NCBI GenBank assembly: GCA_036504735.1
Contig: DASXUQ010000008.1
Coordinates: 124,001-188,000 of the forward strand
Reading direction: 5' to 3'
DNA: 64,000 bases
From: a bacterium
GTDB lineage: Bacteria > Electryoneota > RPQS01
A model generated the notes under the pieces. That model worked only from the letters and a program-made list of their open reading frames with translations, did no database searches and had not been told where the DNA came from. Positions 27,301 through 35,524 of the stretch are shown here, piece by piece (within the stretch, counting starts at the first letter, position 1; each line of letters begins with the position of its first letter). The translations under genes were made by a program, and so were the position numbers.

Positions 27301-27736
27301 TTTTGCCGGGAGCACTTACCTCCCGTAGAATCACCTCCACTACGTGTGCCAGATCTGAGAGAACTTCGTCGTTGGAAAACCGTATCACCCGACAGTCGGA
27401 AGCTTCGAGGGCGACGGTACGCTCCTGATCGCGCTGGGCATTTTCTGATCGTCGGTGTATGCCGCCATCAACTTCAATAACCAGTTTGATGTCCGGCGCG
27501 TAGAAATCTACGATGAAACGCCCAATCAGATGCTGGCGACGAAACTTGACCTGCGTACGGTAGCTACGCAGTGCCTCCCACAGAACCTTCTCGGCCTGCG
27601 TGGGTTGGCCGCGCATATCACGGGCGCTCTGCCAGTTCGCTTTCGGTATGTTCCAAAATCGGGGCATCAGTGGTCGAGGGTAGCGACCCCCATCCCGGCC
27701 TTCCCCCACTAAAGTAGGGGAAGGAGGAAGATTCAT
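27272..27736 (-). CDS. DUF559 / Vsr-like endonuclease-domain protein
   Basis: A 154-residue protein. The core (about residues 25-145) is a DUF559 domain of the PD-(D/E)xK/Vsr-related superfamily: TQAEKVLWEALR, KFRRQHLIGRFIVDFYAPDIKL, VIEVDGGIH (acidic catalytic-type residues) and CRVIRFSNDEV. Function is unproven for the family; nicking or endonuclease activity is suspected. ATG 27736 was chosen because AGGAG lies 9 bases upstream; ATG 27667 would give the bare domain. Both ends are encoded by copies of the C5/G5 palindrome in inverted orientation (27266-27300 and 27686-27726), so the gene looks like the cargo or driver of a small repeat-bounded element. Confidence 0.75.
   Translation of the reverse strand: MNLPPSPTLVGEGRDGGRYPRPLMPRFWNIPKANWQSARDMRGQPTQAEKVLWEALRSYRTQVKFRRQHLIGRFIVDFYAPDIKLVIEVDGGIHRRSENAQRDQERTVALEASDCRVIRFSNDEVLSDLAHVVEVILREVSAPGKIPPLIPPLK
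27686..27726. repeat. C5/G5 palindromic repeat, copy 5 (right flank of DUF559 gene)
   Basis: In reverse orientation this copy reads CCTTCCCCTACT, TT, AGTGGGGGAAGG and then a G5 tail. It shares the CCCCTACTTTAGTGGGG core with the left flank, so the two form inverted repeats about 390 bases apart. Confidence 0.75.
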
Positions 27737-27780
27737 GTCTCCATACTCCTGCATTCGGTATCACGGCAACGGCACAATTT

Positions 27781-28551
27781 CTACTTCAATTCCAGAAACG
27801 GCCCCGAAGTCGAGCGCGTCGTCACGTGCAGCTCCGCGCCGGTGTCTTTCAGCGCGTCGTGCGCCGATGCCCGCGCCAGTTCGGGAAGGTTGTTCTCATC
27901 GGACAAGTGAGCGAGCACCACGGCCTGCAAGCCATTGCCTTTGCACTTGGCTAAAGCTTCCGCCGACTGCCGGTTGGACAAATGGCCGTTGCTCGAAAGG
28001 ATGCGCGTCTTCAAAAAGTCCGGATAAGAGCCGTCGCGCAGCATCTGCTCATCGTGATTGCTTTCGAAGATCAGCGCGGTGCTGTGCGCCAGAATTTCGG
28101 AAAGAGCGGGCGGGACCTCGCCGAGGTCCGTGGCCAGCGTGATGCGGTGCGTGCCCGTTTGCAGGTGATAGGCCAGCGGTCCCGACGCGTCGTGCGGCAC
28201 GGAGATACCGTGCACCGCAAACGAGCCGATCTGCACCGTCTCGCCGTTCATGGCCGTGGTGCGCACCCGCGCCGGTGTCATGTAGTCGACCGCCGCCAGC
28301 GTGGCCGCACTGGCATAGAGCGACACGTGGGAGCGCTCCAAAAGCTTGGCCAGCCCGCGCACGTGGTCGGTGTGCTCGTGGGTAATCAGAATCGCCGTCA
28401 GGTCGGTCGGACGCAGGCCGACTTCCGTTAGCGCCGCCGTCATATTGCGAATGCCGAGACCGGCATCAATCAGAATCTTGGTCTTGTCCTCGCAGATCAG
28501 TATGGCATTCGCCTTGGAGCCGGACGCGAGAACGGATAGGGTTACAGACAC
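27781..28551 (-). CDS. MBL-fold metallo-hydrolase (YycJ/WalJ-like)
   Basis: A 256-residue cytoplasmic metallo-beta-lactamase-fold protein. It opens with LSVLASGSKANA, typical of the YycJ/WalJ group. The metal site is ITHEHTDHV (HxHxDH), with later ligands in SVPHDA, LATDLGEV and ESNHD. Members are thought to be nucleases involved in DNA processing; that role is family knowledge rather than visible here. Length and motif spacing are normal. It is encoded on its own, 95 bases from the ABC permease gene upstream. Confidence 0.85.
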   Translation of the reverse strand: MSVTLSVLASGSKANAILICEDKTKILIDAGLGIRNMTAALTEVGLRPTDLTAILITHEHTDHVRGLAKLLERSHVSLYASAATLAAVDYMTPARVRTTAMNGETVQIGSFAVHGISVPHDASGPLAYHLQTGTHRITLATDLGEVPPALSEILAHSTALIFESNHDEQMLRDGSYPDFLKTRILSSNGHLSNRQSAEALAKCKGNGLQAVVLAHLSDENNLPELARASAHDALKDTGAELHVTTRSTSGPFLELK

Positions 28552-28617
28552 AGGGGGGAACTCGAAATTGGAAATTAGAAACGAGAAATCAAAAAGAACA
28601 CATCAAGCGCACGAAGC

Positions 28618-28646
28618 GAGGTTTTTCATCCTTCCGCCCTCATCCT
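28618..28646 (-). repeat. Heptamer-like tandem string (GGATGAG type)
   Basis: On the minus strand the units GGATGAG, GGCGGAA and GGATGAA follow one another just after the stop of the ABC permease gene. A similar string lies at 4243-4280. Confidence 0.4.
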
Positions 28647-29879
28647 TTACTCGTATCTCAGCGCCTCAATCGGGCTCACCTTCGCCGCGCGAAATGCCGG
28701 ATACGTGCCGGACACGATGGTCACCAGCGCGATGAGGATCACCGAAATAATCATCGTATCGACCGAGAGCACCGGCGCGGACAGCCCTTCGGGCAGCTTC
28801 ACGTGCTTGAGCACACGAATCAGTCCGATGCCGATCCCGATGCCCGCCCCGCCCGCCACAACGGTAATCGCCAGACACTCGAGGAAGAACTGCTTGACGA
28901 TGTTCCAGCGCGTCGCCCCCAGCGTGCGGCGCACCCCGATCTCCCGGGTACGCTCCACCACAGAGACCAGCATAATGTTCATCACACCCAGACCGCCGAT
29001 CATCAGTGTGATCCCGCCAATGGCCAGCATCAGGTAATTCAGCCCGTCGAACATCGTAGTGATCTCGTGGGCGTTCTTCATCGTGTCCCAGAGGTTCACC
29101 GCCTCCTTGTCGTCAGGATCGAAGCGGTGAATCTTTCCGGTGATGGTTTTGAACTCGCGCACGGCCAGCTCGTGGTCGGCCACATGGTTCGGCGAAAAGA
29201 CAAAATTGCCGAACCATTGGCGGTCGAACATCGCCATGTGCGAGGTCCACGGAATAAACACGCGCTCGTTGTCCGGCGAGCCGTAATTCCACGACTGCTT
29301 CTTCTCGGACTTCCAGCCGACGATCATAAACTCCCGCCCGCCGATCAGCATCGTGCGGTGCAGCGGATCCGATCCTTCCCCGAAAAGCTTGGTGCGCACC
29401 TTGTCGCCGATCACGCACACCCGCCGCAGCTCGTCACAGTCGCGCTGCGTCAGCCAGCGGCCATGATCCGGAATCATGTTGCGCATGTCGCCGTAATTAG
29501 CTCCGACACCCGAAAGCTGCGCCGCGAAGAACCGCGATCCCGCCTTCATTGAGGTGTTCCAGCCGGAGATCTCCGGGCTGAACTTGAACAGCGTGGCCTT
29601 GGCATTCAAGGCCTTCACGGTAGTCTCATTCCAGCGGATCCACTCCCCCTGCCGCTGCGAGCCCACCGCCGTCGTGCGCCGCCCGCCCCAGGCCACAATC
29701 AGATCCTTGCCCATTCCCGACATGTTCTGCATCTGCTCGGCCTTGAAGCCGCTCACGATCCCCGAGAGCAGCATCACCGATGCGATTCCCCACGTAATGC
29801 CGAACATGGTGAGCACGCTGCGCAGCTTGTTGGCGCGCAAATTGGACAACACTTGCCGTACGAGGAGGAAAAAGCCCAT
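28647..29879 (-). CDS. MacB/FtsX-type ABC transporter permease
   Basis: A 410-residue inner-membrane protein. TM1 lies at about residues 12-40 (SVLTMFGITWGIASVMLLSGIV), followed by a large periplasmic domain (about 50-275) and three C-terminal transmembrane segments (LMLAIGGITLMIGGLGVMNI, then AITVVAGGAGIGIGIGLI and MIISVILIALVTIVSG). The segment MNIMLVSVVERTREIGVRRTLGA is the FtsX/MacB signature. The start is ATG 29879 (MGFFLLVRQ), 4 bases after the stop of the adaptor gene, with AAGAAGGA as ribosome site. Such permeases act with a membrane-fusion protein and an ATPase; the adaptor is adjacent but no ATPase gene follows here. Confidence 0.88.
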   Translation of the reverse strand: MGFFLLVRQVLSNLRANKLRSVLTMFGITWGIASVMLLSGIVSGFKAEQMQNMSGMGKDLIVAWGGRRTTAVGSQRQGEWIRWNETTVKALNAKATLFKFSPEISGWNTSMKAGSRFFAAQLSGVGANYGDMRNMIPDHGRWLTQRDCDELRRVCVIGDKVRTKLFGEGSDPLHRTMLIGGREFMIVGWKSEKKQSWNYGSPDNERVFIPWTSHMAMFDRQWFGNFVFSPNHVADHELAVREFKTITGKIHRFDPDDKEAVNLWDTMKNAHEITTMFDGLNYLMLAIGGITLMIGGLGVMNIMLVSVVERTREIGVRRTLGATRWNIVKQFFLECLAITVVAGGAGIGIGIGLIRVLKHVKLPEGLSAPVLSVDTMIISVILIALVTIVSGTYPAFRAAKVSPIEALRYE

Positions 29880-29883
29880 GGCC

Positions 29884-30993
29884 TTAGTCCTTCTTTTCCT
29901 CAACCGCGCCGAGGCTGACCGTCTCGCCGCCGTTCAGCCCTTCCATGATTTCCGTGCGGATCCCGTCGGAGATCCCGACCTTCACGACGCGGTCCTCGGT
30001 CGTGGCCTTGACGGTGTCCTTCACCACCTTCACCGTTACCGTATCGCCTTTGAAACTCAGCGCCATCTCATCGACAATCGCCACGCTGTCCCGCTGATCC
30101 ACTACCACTTTAGCCGTGGCCGTAAGCCCCACCCGCAGCAGTTTGTCGGGATTCTCCATCAGGGCGCGGACCGAAAACACCGTCTGCTTCTCTTCTTGAT
30201 CCACCTTGCCCACCGGCGATATGTGCGTCACCGTCCCCTTGAAGCTCTTTCCCGGATAGGCCTGCACACTCAAATTGACCTCGAGTCCGACCTTCATCTT
30301 GCCGATGTCGGCCTCATCGATGTCGCCCTTGAACTCGATTTCGCTGTCGTCGCCCATCGTCATTACCACCGTGCCGCCCGAAGCCGACGTGGTCGGGGTG
30401 ACGCTGGCGCCCACGTCCACCGAACGCGTAAAAATAATTCCGCTGATCGGCGCAAGGATCGTCGTCGACGAGCGCACAATGTCCATGCCCTTGGTATCGG
30501 GCGCATTCTTGCCGATCTTCTCCCGCTGGATCAGCGCCCACTCGGATTCCGCCGCGGAAAGCCGTGCCTGCGCGCGTTCCACATCCCGCTCCGCGTCCAG
30601 ATGGTTCTGCTCGGGCACCAGCTTCTTCTCGTAGAGTTCCTTGGCAATCCGCGCGCGGTCCTGCGCCTGCTGCAATTCCACCTGTGCCGTGGCCAGTTCC
30701 TGCCGCGCCTGTACCTGCTCCGTGGGAGAAGATTCCGGAGAAATCTCCATCAGCTTCTGGCCCTTGGTCACCGCATCGCCTTCCTCCACAAAGATCGCGC
30801 GCACGGTTCCGCCCGACTTGGAGCGGATTTCAATCTGGTGCAGCGGCTGGATCTTCCCCGTCGCCACCACCGTCTGCGCAATCTTCCCCCGCTCCACCTT
30901 CCCCATCCGCATCTTGGAAGCGGGCGTAGGCTCCTTCTTGCAACCGATGGCAAGCAGGGCAAAGAGACAAAACAGTATACAGGAGTACTTCAT
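29884..30993 (-). CDS. Periplasmic adaptor (membrane fusion protein, MacA/HlyD family)
   Basis: A 369-residue lipoprotein-like adaptor. The N-terminus MKYSCILFCLFALLAIGCKK has a lipobox (AIGC). A biotinyl-lipoyl-like half (GKIQPLHQIEIRSKSGGTV), a long coiled-coil hairpin (about 90-165, rich in Gln/Glu/Ala), the second lipoyl half (STTILAPISGIIFTRSVDVG) and beta-barrel domains follow in the usual order. It should bridge the inner-membrane ABC permease encoded directly downstream (4-base gap) with an outer-membrane channel. The exported substrate is unknown; macrolide, peptide or lipid export are all possible. Confidence 0.88.
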   Translation of the reverse strand: MKYSCILFCLFALLAIGCKKEPTPASKMRMGKVERGKIAQTVVATGKIQPLHQIEIRSKSGGTVRAIFVEEGDAVTKGQKLMEISPESSPTEQVQARQELATAQVELQQAQDRARIAKELYEKKLVPEQNHLDAERDVERAQARLSAAESEWALIQREKIGKNAPDTKGMDIVRSSTTILAPISGIIFTRSVDVGASVTPTTSASGGTVVMTMGDDSEIEFKGDIDEADIGKMKVGLEVNLSVQAYPGKSFKGTVTHISPVGKVDQEEKQTVFSVRALMENPDKLLRVGLTATAKVVVDQRDSVAIVDEMALSFKGDTVTVKVVKDTVKATTEDRVVKVGISDGIRTEIMEGLNGGETVSLGAVEEKKD

Positions 30994-31016
30994 GGAAAGA
31001 ATAGTTAGATGAATTC

Positions 31017-31052
31017 CCCTAGCGGCGGCCTCTGGCCGTCAGTCCGAAGGAC
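31017..31052. repeat. Left inverted REP of the RAYT unit
   Basis: Outer block 31017-31035 and inner block 31036-31052 are contiguous here. Both match the right end exactly in reverse complement. Confidence 0.85.
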
Positions 31053-31061
31053 AGCACAAAC

Positions 31062-31526
31062 CTATTCAAAACCGTCAATCAACACTTTCGCTCCGTCCCC
31101 GCTCCATTCCCGCGCCGATGACCAGCGATAGGCATTCCGCTCGACAACGAGTTCCGCGCGCACAGGGTTCTCGTGCAGATACGTCAAACGGCTCCAGAAC
31201 ATCTGCTCTGTGACAATGACCTCGGACCAACATCCCTTCTGCTAAATCGAGCCCCTGTCAAGCGAATGTGCAATAAACGTCTTGAACCGCCGCATAAACT
31301 TCGAGAGTGTCAGTGGAGCGAGCGGCTTGACTATGAGGTGAATGTGGTCGGGCATGATTACATAGCCGTAAAGTGCAATTTCCTTGGTGCGGCGGAAAAA
31401 TTGCAGAGAGTCCAATGCGATCTGTGCGGCTCGCTCATTGGCAAACATGGGCGTTCGGTCGTTCAATGATGCCGATACAAAGAACAAAAGATCTGTTTCT
31501 GAGCGATTGAATGGAACAGTACGCAT
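31062..31526 (-). pseudogene. REP-associated tyrosine transposase (RAYT, Y1_Tnp) with internal TAG
   Basis: The frame runs 94 codons from ATG 31526, meets TAG at 31242-31244, and continues in the same frame for 59 more codons to TAG 31062. The first part has the HUH metal motif in MPDHIHLIV; the second has YLHENPVRAELVVERNAYRW, the conserved C-terminal RAYT block. At the stop, family members usually have Trp (x-Trp-Gln-x-Gly), so a single TGG to TAG change explains it. The catalytic Tyr region reads Lys-Thr-Phe, which may also be altered. It is probably inactive now, unless the stop is suppressed. It is flanked by inverted REPs. Confidence 0.85.
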
Positions 31527-31552
31527 GACATGTTCCCTCGGAAATGCTTCGA

Positions 31553-31620
31553 GTCCTTCGGACTGACGGTCCGCTGAAGGCGAGATCTCGGCTTCGACGG
31601 ACCAGAGGCCGCCGCTAGGG
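31553..31620. repeat. Right inverted REP of the RAYT unit
   Basis: Inner block 31553-31569, a central 32-base imperfect palindrome with TCCG/CGGA, GAAG/CTTC and CGAG/CTCG arms, and outer block 31602-31620. Its edge lies 11 bases from the stop of the RDD gene, so it may also act as a terminator for that gene. Confidence 0.85.
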
Positions 31621-31631
31621 CGCGTGTGAGG

Positions 31632-32249
31632 TCAATACCTCGTCGGGTGCTTCATCACCACCAGGCAGTCGGCCAGCATGTCGTGCAACGCCTGCTGCTT
31701 TTCGGTAAACGCCGCCATCAGGAAGCCGATGTAGAGGATCATCTTCGAAAGAATCTTGCCGACATTGCGGCCCAACGAACGCGCAAAGGAGATCCGCCGC
31801 CCCTGCATGTCGGTGACGATGATCCCCAGCGCCATCTTTCCGGGCGTAGCCTGATATTCCGAGCACTCGAAGGCGCTGAAATAAATCAGCGGAATCAGCG
31901 ACAGCAAAATTCCCATCCAGACCCAACTGAAGATCGAGGAGAGCACCATGCTGGCAATCATGTCCGCGTCTTCGGTATGGATCGCGGCGGTAATCGTTGG
32001 CAGGATGAACAGCAAAAAGATCAGTCCACTGGGAACGCTCAGAATCAGACTGTCAATCACCATCGCCAGTGCCCGCCGCCCGAAGCCCGCGTATTCCACG
32101 CGCGGCGCCGCAGGAGGCGCCAGCGGTGGAGACGTCGGCGTGACCGGAGGTGCCGCTACGGTTGTGCCACCCGCCGGCAACGGATTGCCGCAACTGAAAC
32201 AGAACTTGGCGTCCTCGGGGTTCTGAGCCCCGCATTGAGTGCAGAACAT
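31632..32249 (-). CDS. RDD-family membrane protein with N-terminal zinc ribbon
   Basis: A 205-residue protein. Residues 1-23 form a zinc ribbon (CTQCGAQNPEDAKFCFSCG, two Cys pairs). A Pro/Ala-rich linker to about residue 50 follows, then an RDD domain (about 53-200) with three hydrophobic segments: ALAMVIDSLILSVPSGLIFLL, the next around MVLSSIFSWVWMGILLSLIPL, and a shorter one near the C-terminus. The characteristic Arg and Asp residues are in GFGRRALAMVIDSLI. The RDD family is of uncertain role; some members are Na+/H+ antiporters. It stands just beside the REP-RAYT unit. Confidence 0.85.
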   Translation of the reverse strand: MFCTQCGAQNPEDAKFCFSCGNPLPAGGTTVAAPPVTPTSPPLAPPAAPRVEYAGFGRRALAMVIDSLILSVPSGLIFLLFILPTITAAIHTEDADMIASMVLSSIFSWVWMGILLSLIPLIYFSAFECSEYQATPGKMALGIIVTDMQGRRISFARSLGRNVGKILSKMILYIGFLMAAFTEKQQALHDMLADCLVVMKHPTRY

Positions 32250-32334
32250 GGATAGTTTCCTTGGCGTAAAATCCGCCGTAGGGGCACGACATGTCGTGCC
32301 CGTTCTTCTTCAAACCGCCCATGGCTTCATGGCG

Positions 32335-32949
32335 TTATTCTTCCGCGGCCGTCGCCTTATGGTCTTCCTTGTGCTCGTCCTTCTCACTGCGGCTGCCGCG
32401 CTTTTCCAGCGCCACATTCTTCTTGCAAAGCGGACAGCGCTCGGCAGGGAAGCTGGCAAGGTTCATCGAAACCACGGCAAACGGCTGCGGTTCGAGATCG
32501 ATCTTGCCCCGGCAAATCAGACAGCCGATGCCCACCACTTCAGCGCCGGTCTTCGCTACCGCGTCCATCACCTCAAGAATCGTCTTGCCGGTGGTAATCA
32601 CATCCTCGACGATCAGCACTCTCTGGCCGGGTGTCAGCTTGAAGCCGCGCCGCCAGTCCATGTGATCGCGGGAGCGCTCGGGGAAGGCAATCGGCTTGCC
32701 CAGCACCTTGGCGACTTCATGGGCCACCAGCACGCCGCCGGTCAGCGGGCCGACCACGATGTCTACATTGGCCTCGCGGAAATGCTCGGCAATCGGCTCG
32801 GCAAACTGCGCGGTCAGATCGGGATGTTCCAGCAGGCGGAATTTTTCCACATATACTCCGCTGTGCCGTCCGCTGGTCAACAGAAAGTGCCCTTCGAGAA
32901 TGGCTCCGTTGTCGCGGAGCAGGTTCAGCGCGTCGTTTCGGTTCAGCAT
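32335..32949 (-). CDS. pyrE: Orotate phosphoribosyltransferase
   Basis: A 204-residue enzyme transferring phosphoribosyl from PRPP to orotate in UMP synthesis. The PRPP loop VLIVEDVITTGKTI and the catalytic/hinge segment FPERSRDHMDWRRGF are clear, with GPLTGGVLVAHEVA upstream. ATG 32949 is chosen because AAAGGA lies 6 bases upstream and the longer frame adds an unconserved 18 residues. After the core, a Cys-Pro-Leu-Cys motif and a charged Lys/Glu-rich tail extend the C-terminus. The tail is not typical and looks low-complexity. The next pathway enzyme, pyrF, lies 1.8 kb upstream with a glycosyltransferase between them. Confidence 0.9.
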   Translation of the reverse strand: MLNRNDALNLLRDNGAILEGHFLLTSGRHSGVYVEKFRLLEHPDLTAQFAEPIAEHFREANVDIVVGPLTGGVLVAHEVAKVLGKPIAFPERSRDHMDWRRGFKLTPGQRVLIVEDVITTGKTILEVMDAVAKTGAEVVGIGCLICRGKIDLEPQPFAVVSMNLASFPAERCPLCKKNVALEKRGSRSEKDEHKEDHKATAAEE

Positions 32950-33075
32950 GATGGTTCCTTTGCCCCATCCAAGGTGAGTCTCGGCGGTCCAAAACCGCCT
33001 CATGAATTTTGCGGTTGCGAATATCCTTGCAGCCGCCTGAAAATGTTCACAGATGAGTGCTGTGCCCGGAGAGGT

Positions 33076-33936
33076 TCAACTCAGCGCAGCGGTCCGGTAT
33101 TGTTCAATCACGGCTAAATCCGGCGCGCGATTGCCCACCGGCGGGTACGTCAAGGTGCTGTTCGGATCCCCGGTCAGAATGGGAGCCGCCGCGGCGGCCG
33201 CTCCGGGCCGGAACACCTGATTCCACAGCGCGCCGTTCGCATGATAAGCCTTGACGCCGCGCAATACTCCCCATCGCCGCCCGCCCTGTTCAACCCACCG
33301 GCGATAGTAGGCGTCATGGAGAAAGGCTCGCTTGTGGGGCCGGAAAGGAAAGCCGGGAGTCGAAAGATAGAAGGCGCGCGGAGTGATGGAAACCCAGCCG
33401 CCGCAGGGACCGAACTCTACGGTGATCCCGTCGCGGGTCTCCGGCTGATAGTGCACCGGCAGCGGCTTTGCCCCGTCGGTGTACTCATCCTGAATCACGT
33501 CCAGTGCCAGATAACCCAAATCCGGAAAAGCCGCGAAGGCCGCCATCACCTTATCGCACCAGTGGCGCGGCAGCACCACCACATCGTCATCCATCGCCAC
33601 AAGATACGTTCTTCGGGCGTGAATCGCCAGCGCGGCATAGCCGCTGGTGCCGATATTCGTGCGGCTGCGAAACGCGCGCAGATGCAGCCGGGAATCCTTC
33701 TGCCAGCGCGCAATCACGTCCGGCGTTTCATCCGTCGATGCGTTGTCATGCACCAGCACGTCGTGGTCTTCGGGCAAGGTCTCGGCAAGGGCGCGCAGCG
33801 CCAGATCGAGAGCGCGGGAGCGGTTCCACGTCGCCAGCAGCACACTCATCCCCGGCAGCGTTTTGCCGGGAAACCGGCGCTGCAGTGCATAGCGCATCTG
33901 GAAAGCCGCGCGCGCCCCAATCGAATGTTTACTCAC
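33076..33936 (-). CDS. Family 2 glycosyltransferase
   Basis: A 286-residue cytoplasmic GT-A glycosyltransferase without membrane segments. The nucleotide-sugar fold begins at about residue 30 (SVLLATWNRSRALDLAL), with VHDNASTDETP and the metal motif region AMDDDVVVLP. The acceptor and sugar are not predictable; such enzymes build surface polysaccharide. It is placed between pyrF and pyrE on the same strand, with gaps of 55 and 126 bases. Several ATG codons near the N-terminus are possible starts (33936 or MSVLLATW at 33849). Confidence 0.8.
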   Translation of the reverse strand: MSKHSIGARAAFQMRYALQRRFPGKTLPGMSVLLATWNRSRALDLALRALAETLPEDHDVLVHDNASTDETPDVIARWQKDSRLHLRAFRSRTNIGTSGYAALAIHARRTYLVAMDDDVVVLPRHWCDKVMAAFAAFPDLGYLALDVIQDEYTDGAKPLPVHYQPETRDGITVEFGPCGGWVSITPRAFYLSTPGFPFRPHKRAFLHDAYYRRWVEQGGRRWGVLRGVKAYHANGALWNQVFRPGAAAAAAPILTGDPNSTLTYPPVGNRAPDLAVIEQYRTAALS

Positions 33937-33991
33937 CGAACAGCCTTTCGAGTTTCCGCCGGTCGTGTCCGTCAGGCTTCAGTCGCGCCGC

Positions 33992-34795
33992 TCACTGGGC
34001 AAACATCCGCTGCAGCCTCAGCACTTCTGTGCGCGCCGCGTCCGCAAAATCATCCAGCTTGGACGCGTAAATCACGCTGCGCGAGAAGGTGAACAGGCCT
34101 GTTGCCCCTGCCTTATTCAAGACTTGATGGACACGGAGTGTCTCGCCGCCCTGGGCTCCGCCGCCGGGCAAAAGCAGCGGCAAGTCGCGAACCGTGTGGA
34201 CTACCTGCTCCACCGCTTCCGGCTTGGTAGAACCCACCACCAGCCCCACATTGGGATGCAGACTCCACGTTGCCGCCTGCCGGGCGATTTCCAGATAAAG
34301 CGGTCCGTGCTCGGTCGGCAAATTCTGAACCGCTCCCGCTCCGGGATTGGAGGTTGCGCACAGCACAAACATCCCCCGCGACGCCTCCCGGCAGAAGGGT
34401 TGAAGGGGCTCTCCTCCAAGGTAAGGCTGAACGGTCACGGCATCGGCCTTCAGCCGCCCAAACAGTGCCCGGGCATAAGCTTCATTGGTGTGCAGCACAT
34501 CCCCCCGCTTGGCGTCTGCAATCAAGAGAACATCTGGACCCATAATGTTGCGCAGGGATTCCAGAACGGCAAGTCCCTCTGGTCCATAAGCTTCGAAAAA
34601 TGCGAGATTTGGCTTGTAGGCCGCCACGGCATCACGCGTCGCCTCGACAATTCGGGACAGAAAAATTCCCAAACCGGCGGCGTCCGCTGCCAAATGCGGC
34701 GGGAGCAGGGAAGGGTCGGGATCGAGGCCAACACAGATGGGCGCGCGGGCGCGGGAGATCGCGGTGTGCCACCGCTCGAGGAAGGTATTGGGCAT
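33992..34795 (-). CDS. pyrF: Orotidine 5'-phosphate decarboxylase, type 2
   Basis: A 267-residue enzyme converting OMP to UMP. Family-2 signatures are ICVGLDPDPSLLP near the N-terminus, VAAYKPNLAFFEAYG, and the catalytic LLIADAKRGDVLHTN (Lys-Asp pair). The C-terminal phosphate-binding part includes LLLPGGGAQGG. ATG 34795 (MPNTFLERW) was preferred because it gives the normal family start; the longer frame adds 31 unconserved residues. The ribosome site is weak. Confidence 0.9.
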   Translation of the reverse strand: MPNTFLERWHTAISRARAPICVGLDPDPSLLPPHLAADAAGLGIFLSRIVEATRDAVAAYKPNLAFFEAYGPEGLAVLESLRNIMGPDVLLIADAKRGDVLHTNEAYARALFGRLKADAVTVQPYLGGEPLQPFCREASRGMFVLCATSNPGAGAVQNLPTEHGPLYLEIARQAATWSLHPNVGLVVGSTKPEAVEQVVHTVRDLPLLLPGGGAQGGETLRVHQVLNKAGATGLFTFSRSVIYASKLDDFADAARTEVLRLQRMFAQ

Positions 34796-34876
34796 AGGTG
34801 ATCTTTTCACGGAGTCATTGGAAGGTAAGCATTTCGACGGGAAAGCGCAAGAAGAAAGGGTGAAGGCAAAATCGAA

Positions 34877-34902
34877 GAGCGGGTCCATCTCTGAGCCCGC
34901 TC
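34877..34902 (-). terminator. Probable terminator of the barrel-protein gene
   Basis: A 7-bp stem (GAGCGGG/CCCGCTC) lies 26 bases downstream of the minus-strand gene ending at 34928 and is followed on that strand by TTCGATTTTG. Confidence 0.6.
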
Positions 34903-34927
34903 CTCATCAAACACGTTTCCGGAAATT

Positions 34928-35524
34928 CTACCGCACTCGGGTATGGCCGCCCGGGGCGGCGGTTGTCCGGTAAAGGAATCCGGCCAAACCCGCGCCGAAG
35001 AGCACCGTGGTGCCCGCGTGTCCACCGAGACTCTCCAGATTCACCGCGACCTCCGGCGTCACGGCCAGATGCTCCGTTAGAAACAGAGACAGTCCGCCAA
35101 AGAAGGACAACGCCGTGCCATTATCACTGGTGGAAGTATTTTGACCACCGGCCTGACTGGACAGAGTCCGGAAGAGCAGCGAGGTCCCAACATAAGGAAT
35201 CGTCTTGGCATCCAGGTTTCCGAAGTAGTACGCGCCGGACGGCCCCAATTCAAAGTTCGTGCTGTGGGCCGGACCTTGTTTAATATAATTCAGATACATC
35301 TGTCCGCCCAACGCCCAGTGATCGGCAATAAAGTAGCGGACGGCCGGTGCCAGCACGAAGTTCGTCACGGTGGCATTGTTGTACAGGGCGCCGCTCGAGG
35401 AAGACAAAGATGCATTGCCCTGCAAAACTGTAGTACCCTGCCGGATATGCGCGCTGGCCGGGAGCACGAGCGCGAAGGATAAGAGAAGTAGCGCGCTTAT
35501 GGACATCAAATTTAGCCGTTTCAT
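34928..35524 (-). CDS. Small outer-membrane beta-barrel protein
   Basis: A 198-residue exported protein. A signal peptide (about 1-26, ends LPASA) is followed by alternating hydrophobic strands of an eight-stranded-type barrel: VTNFVLAPAVRYFIADHWALGGQM, then FELGPSGAYYFG, YVGTSLLFRTL, and LSLFLTEHLAVTPEVAVNLESL. The size and pattern resemble OmpW/OmpX-like families, but no diagnostic motif allows a firm name. AAAAGGAG lies before the ATG. It has its own terminator at 34877-34902, so it is probably a single-gene transcript. Confidence 0.7.
   Translation of the reverse strand: MKRLNLMSISALLLLSFALVLPASAHIRQGTTVLQGNASLSSSSGALYNNATVTNFVLAPAVRYFIADHWALGGQMYLNYIKQGPAHSTNFELGPSGAYYFGNLDAKTIPYVGTSLLFRTLSSQAGGQNTSTSDNGTALSFFGGLSLFLTEHLAVTPEVAVNLESLGGHAGTTVLFGAGLAGFLYRTTAAPGGHTRVR

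Larger units (their letters stand above)
31017..31620 (-). mobile_element. REP-RAYT unit (IS200-like transposase between inverted REP repeats)
   Basis: A 604-base unit. A left repeat (31017-31052) has two blocks: an outer 19-base block starting CCCTAGCGGCGG and an inner 17-base block CCGTCAGTCCGAAGGAC. Both reappear exactly inverted on the right: inner at 31553-31569, outer at 31602-31620. On the right the blocks are separated by a 32-base palindrome (31570-31601). Between the repeats lies a RAYT transposase frame with an internal stop. RAYTs are known to mobilise REP sequences, so this is a self-contained REP family founder or its remnant. Confidence 0.85.

Noticed and set aside
29554-31008. 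A 484-codon plus-strand frame across the adaptor gene
   Set aside because: Antisense to the adaptor and permease, whose domain motifs and coupling are clear.
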